Positions 5,568 through 6,746 of a DNA stretch of 6,746 nt are shown in pieces. Origin of the DNA: Woeseiaceae bacterium (lineage in GTDB: Bacteria > Pseudomonadota > Gammaproteobacteria > Steroidobacterales > Woeseiaceae); the NCBI GenBank assembly GCA_022866645.1, contig JALHUQ010000424.1, positions 1-6,746 of the forward strand, written 5' to 3'. Position numbers and translations under genes: made by a program. How positions within the stretch are numbered: position 1 is the stretch's first letter; each line of letters begins with the position of its first letter. The notes below the pieces were generated by a model. The model was not told the DNA's origin and ran no database searches. It saw nothing but the letters and a program-made list of their open reading frames with translations.

Positions 5568-6746
5568 GGCATGCCTCGGGAAAGCAGCGACATCCCCGCT
5601 ATCTCGGAGCGAAGAATCGCGGCGATCTTTTCAGCGTGCATCGGGCGGCTGATCAAGTAGCCCTGAGCCAGATTACAGTTGCAGCTTTTCAGAAACTCGA
5701 GCTGCCGGACGGTCTCCACGCCTTCCGCCGTGACCTCGATATCCAGTCCTTGCGCCATAGCAATTGCCGCGCGAATGATGCGTTGGTGACTGTTGTTGTT
5801 TTCAACATCCGCGAGGAGCGTCTGATCGAGTACGAAGCTGTCGATAAAGCCGCTGTCGATTGATTCAAATGAGACATCACGTGTGCCGAAATTGTCCAGC
5901 GAAAGTCGGACGCCCAATTTACGCAACTGCCGCAAAATCTCATGTTCGGATTCGCGATTCTGCATCATGTCACCGTCACAGATTTCGAGCTCGATGCAAC
6001 CGGGATCAAGCGCAGTGTCGGCAAGCACTTTCGACATTACAGTAACGAGCCGTTTGTGCATTAACTGTTGCGGCGACACATTGATGGCCATCGACAAGTC
6101 CGGCAGCTCGAATCGCCGCTGCCATGAGGCGAGTTGCCGACAGGCGGTTGCGACGACCCATTCACCGGCGGAGTGAATAAGACCGCTGCTTTCAAGTATG
6201 GGCAGGAAACGGGGGGGCGCTAATAGTCCAAAGCGCGGGTGTTGCCAACGCAACAAAGCCTCAAGTCCGATCAGCCGATTGCTGGCGAGGTCGATACGCG
6301 GTTGGTAATGCAGTACAAACTCGTTGCGTACAAGCGCATGTCTCAACCCTCCCTCAAGCTCCTCGCGTTGCGCTAGCTTGGTGTTCAAGGCGCCGGAGAA
6401 ATACTGGAATCGGCCGCCGCCTCGCTTTTTGGCTTCACACATGGCGATGTCGGCAGCTTTGATGAGTTTCTCGGCCGTCGTGCCGGCGTCAGGATACATC
6501 GCAATACCGATACTCGGCGTCGCATAAACTTCGCTGTTGCCAATCTCGTATTTTTCCGAAAGTACCAACAACAGTTTTTGCGCGGCGGCAGCCGCATTTC
6601 CCACCGCACCAAAATCTTCCAGGCATACGACAAACTCGTCGCCACCCCAGCGGCCACAGAAATCGCCCACACGAAGATTGGATTGCAATCGTGTCGCGAC
6701 CTGGCGTAGCAAGGCATCGCCTGTATCGTGACCGAGCGTGTCGTTA
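5564..6746 (-). CDS. GGDEF-EAL cyclic-di-GMP signalling protein with degenerate EAL (N-terminus outside window)
   Basis: The C-terminal 393 residues are visible. The open frame runs past the right edge, so the TTG near 6712 is not a start. Residues are numbered from the first full codon at 6745. GGDEF domain (about 1-115): NDTLGHDTGD (1-10, guanine-contact Asn1 and Asp10), GGDEF at 34-38, and the inhibitory RxxD site Arg25-Asp28 in the standard spacing. Diguanylate cyclase activity is plausible, although the first metal Asp lies off the window. EAL domain (about 130-385): EAL at 162-164, Asn222 in INVSP, Glu254, AEGVET (340-345, Glu341) and QGY (361-363) are kept. The second Glu of LExTE is Asp257 (LEICD), the DDFG pair is Asp284-Asn285 (DNFG), and the KID lysine is Val305 (VLD). 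Phosphodiesterase activity is therefore doubtful. Any sensor domain lies upstream, out of view. The gene converges on trpA with interlocked stops and has no obvious functional tie to it. Confidence 0.93.
   Translation of the reverse strand, partial: NDTLGHDTGDALLRQVATRLQSNLRVGDFCGRWGGDEFVVCLEDFGAVGNAAAAAQKLLLVLSEKYEIGNSEVYATPSIGIAMYPDAGTTAEKLIKAADIAMCEAKKRGGGRFQYFSGALNTKLAQREELEGGLRHALVRNEFVLHYQPRIDLASNRLIGLEALLRWQHPRFGLLAPPRFLPILESSGLIHSAGEWVVATACRQLASWQRRFELPDLSMAINVSPQQLMHKRLVTVMSKVLADTALDPGCIELEICDGDMMQNRESEHEILRQLRKLGVRLSLDNFGTRDVSFESIDSGFIDSFVLDQTLLADVENNNSHQRIIRAAIAMAQGLDIEVTAEGVETVRQLEFLKSCNCNLAQGYLISRPMHAEKIAAILRSEIAGMSLLSRGMP

Noticed and set aside
5567..5576. Palindrome AGGCATGCCT just after trpA as a terminator or operator
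   Set aside because: It has no loop and no T-run. It is too short and isolated to call an operator, and it also encodes the last residues of the opposing gene.
6530..6746. TTG or ATG near 6712-6717 on the minus strand as the start of the GGDEF-EAL gene
   Set aside because: The open frame continues upstream to the window edge and encodes the conserved NDTLGHDTGD of the GGDEF domain, so the gene is cut by the window.

Overview
The window is a moderately GC-rich (close to 60% by eye), completely gene-packed stretch of what looks like a proteobacterial chromosome, most likely gammaproteobacterial. That placement is inference. It rests on the overall protein style and on a large GGDEF-EAL signalling protein next to a complete trp operon. 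I cannot name a genus.

Positions 1-5567 (+ strand) hold a whole-pathway tryptophan operon: the 3' third of trpE, then complete trpG, trpD, trpC, trpF, trpB and trpA. Together they take chorismate to tryptophan: anthranilate synthase (TrpE/TrpG), phosphoribosyl transfer (TrpD), isomerisation (TrpF), ring closure (TrpC), and the two tryptophan synthase half-reactions (TrpA/TrpB). All seven enzymes are separate polypeptides. The order matches the enteric operon, but the GD and CF fusions of enterics are absent. Every junction overlaps: 1 nt (TAATG) at E/G, 4 nt (ATGA or GTGA) at G/D, D/C, C/F and F/B, and 14 nt at B/A. This points to one polycistronic mRNA with translational coupling. The operon promoter and any leader or attenuator lie upstream of the window.

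Positions 5564-6746 (- strand) hold the C-terminal 393 residues of a GGDEF-EAL cyclic-di-GMP signalling protein that runs off the right edge. Its stop codon interlocks with that of trpA on the opposite strand (4 nt shared), so there is no intergenic space and no visible terminator. The GGDEF domain keeps its active-site signature and its inhibitory RxxD site. The EAL domain has lost several catalytic or metal-binding residues and is predicted to be inactive as a phosphodiesterase.

No tRNA, rRNA, CRISPR array, insertion sequence or attachment site is visible, and no stretch of 300 bases lacks a gene. The trp genes are ordinary in function, with some lineage-type oddities: a TrpC insertion, a lost TrpF QLHG motif, substitutions at conserved TrpB prolines, and an ambiguous TrpB start. 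The degenerate EAL protein is the most interesting item. I found no convincing evidence of a novel system.
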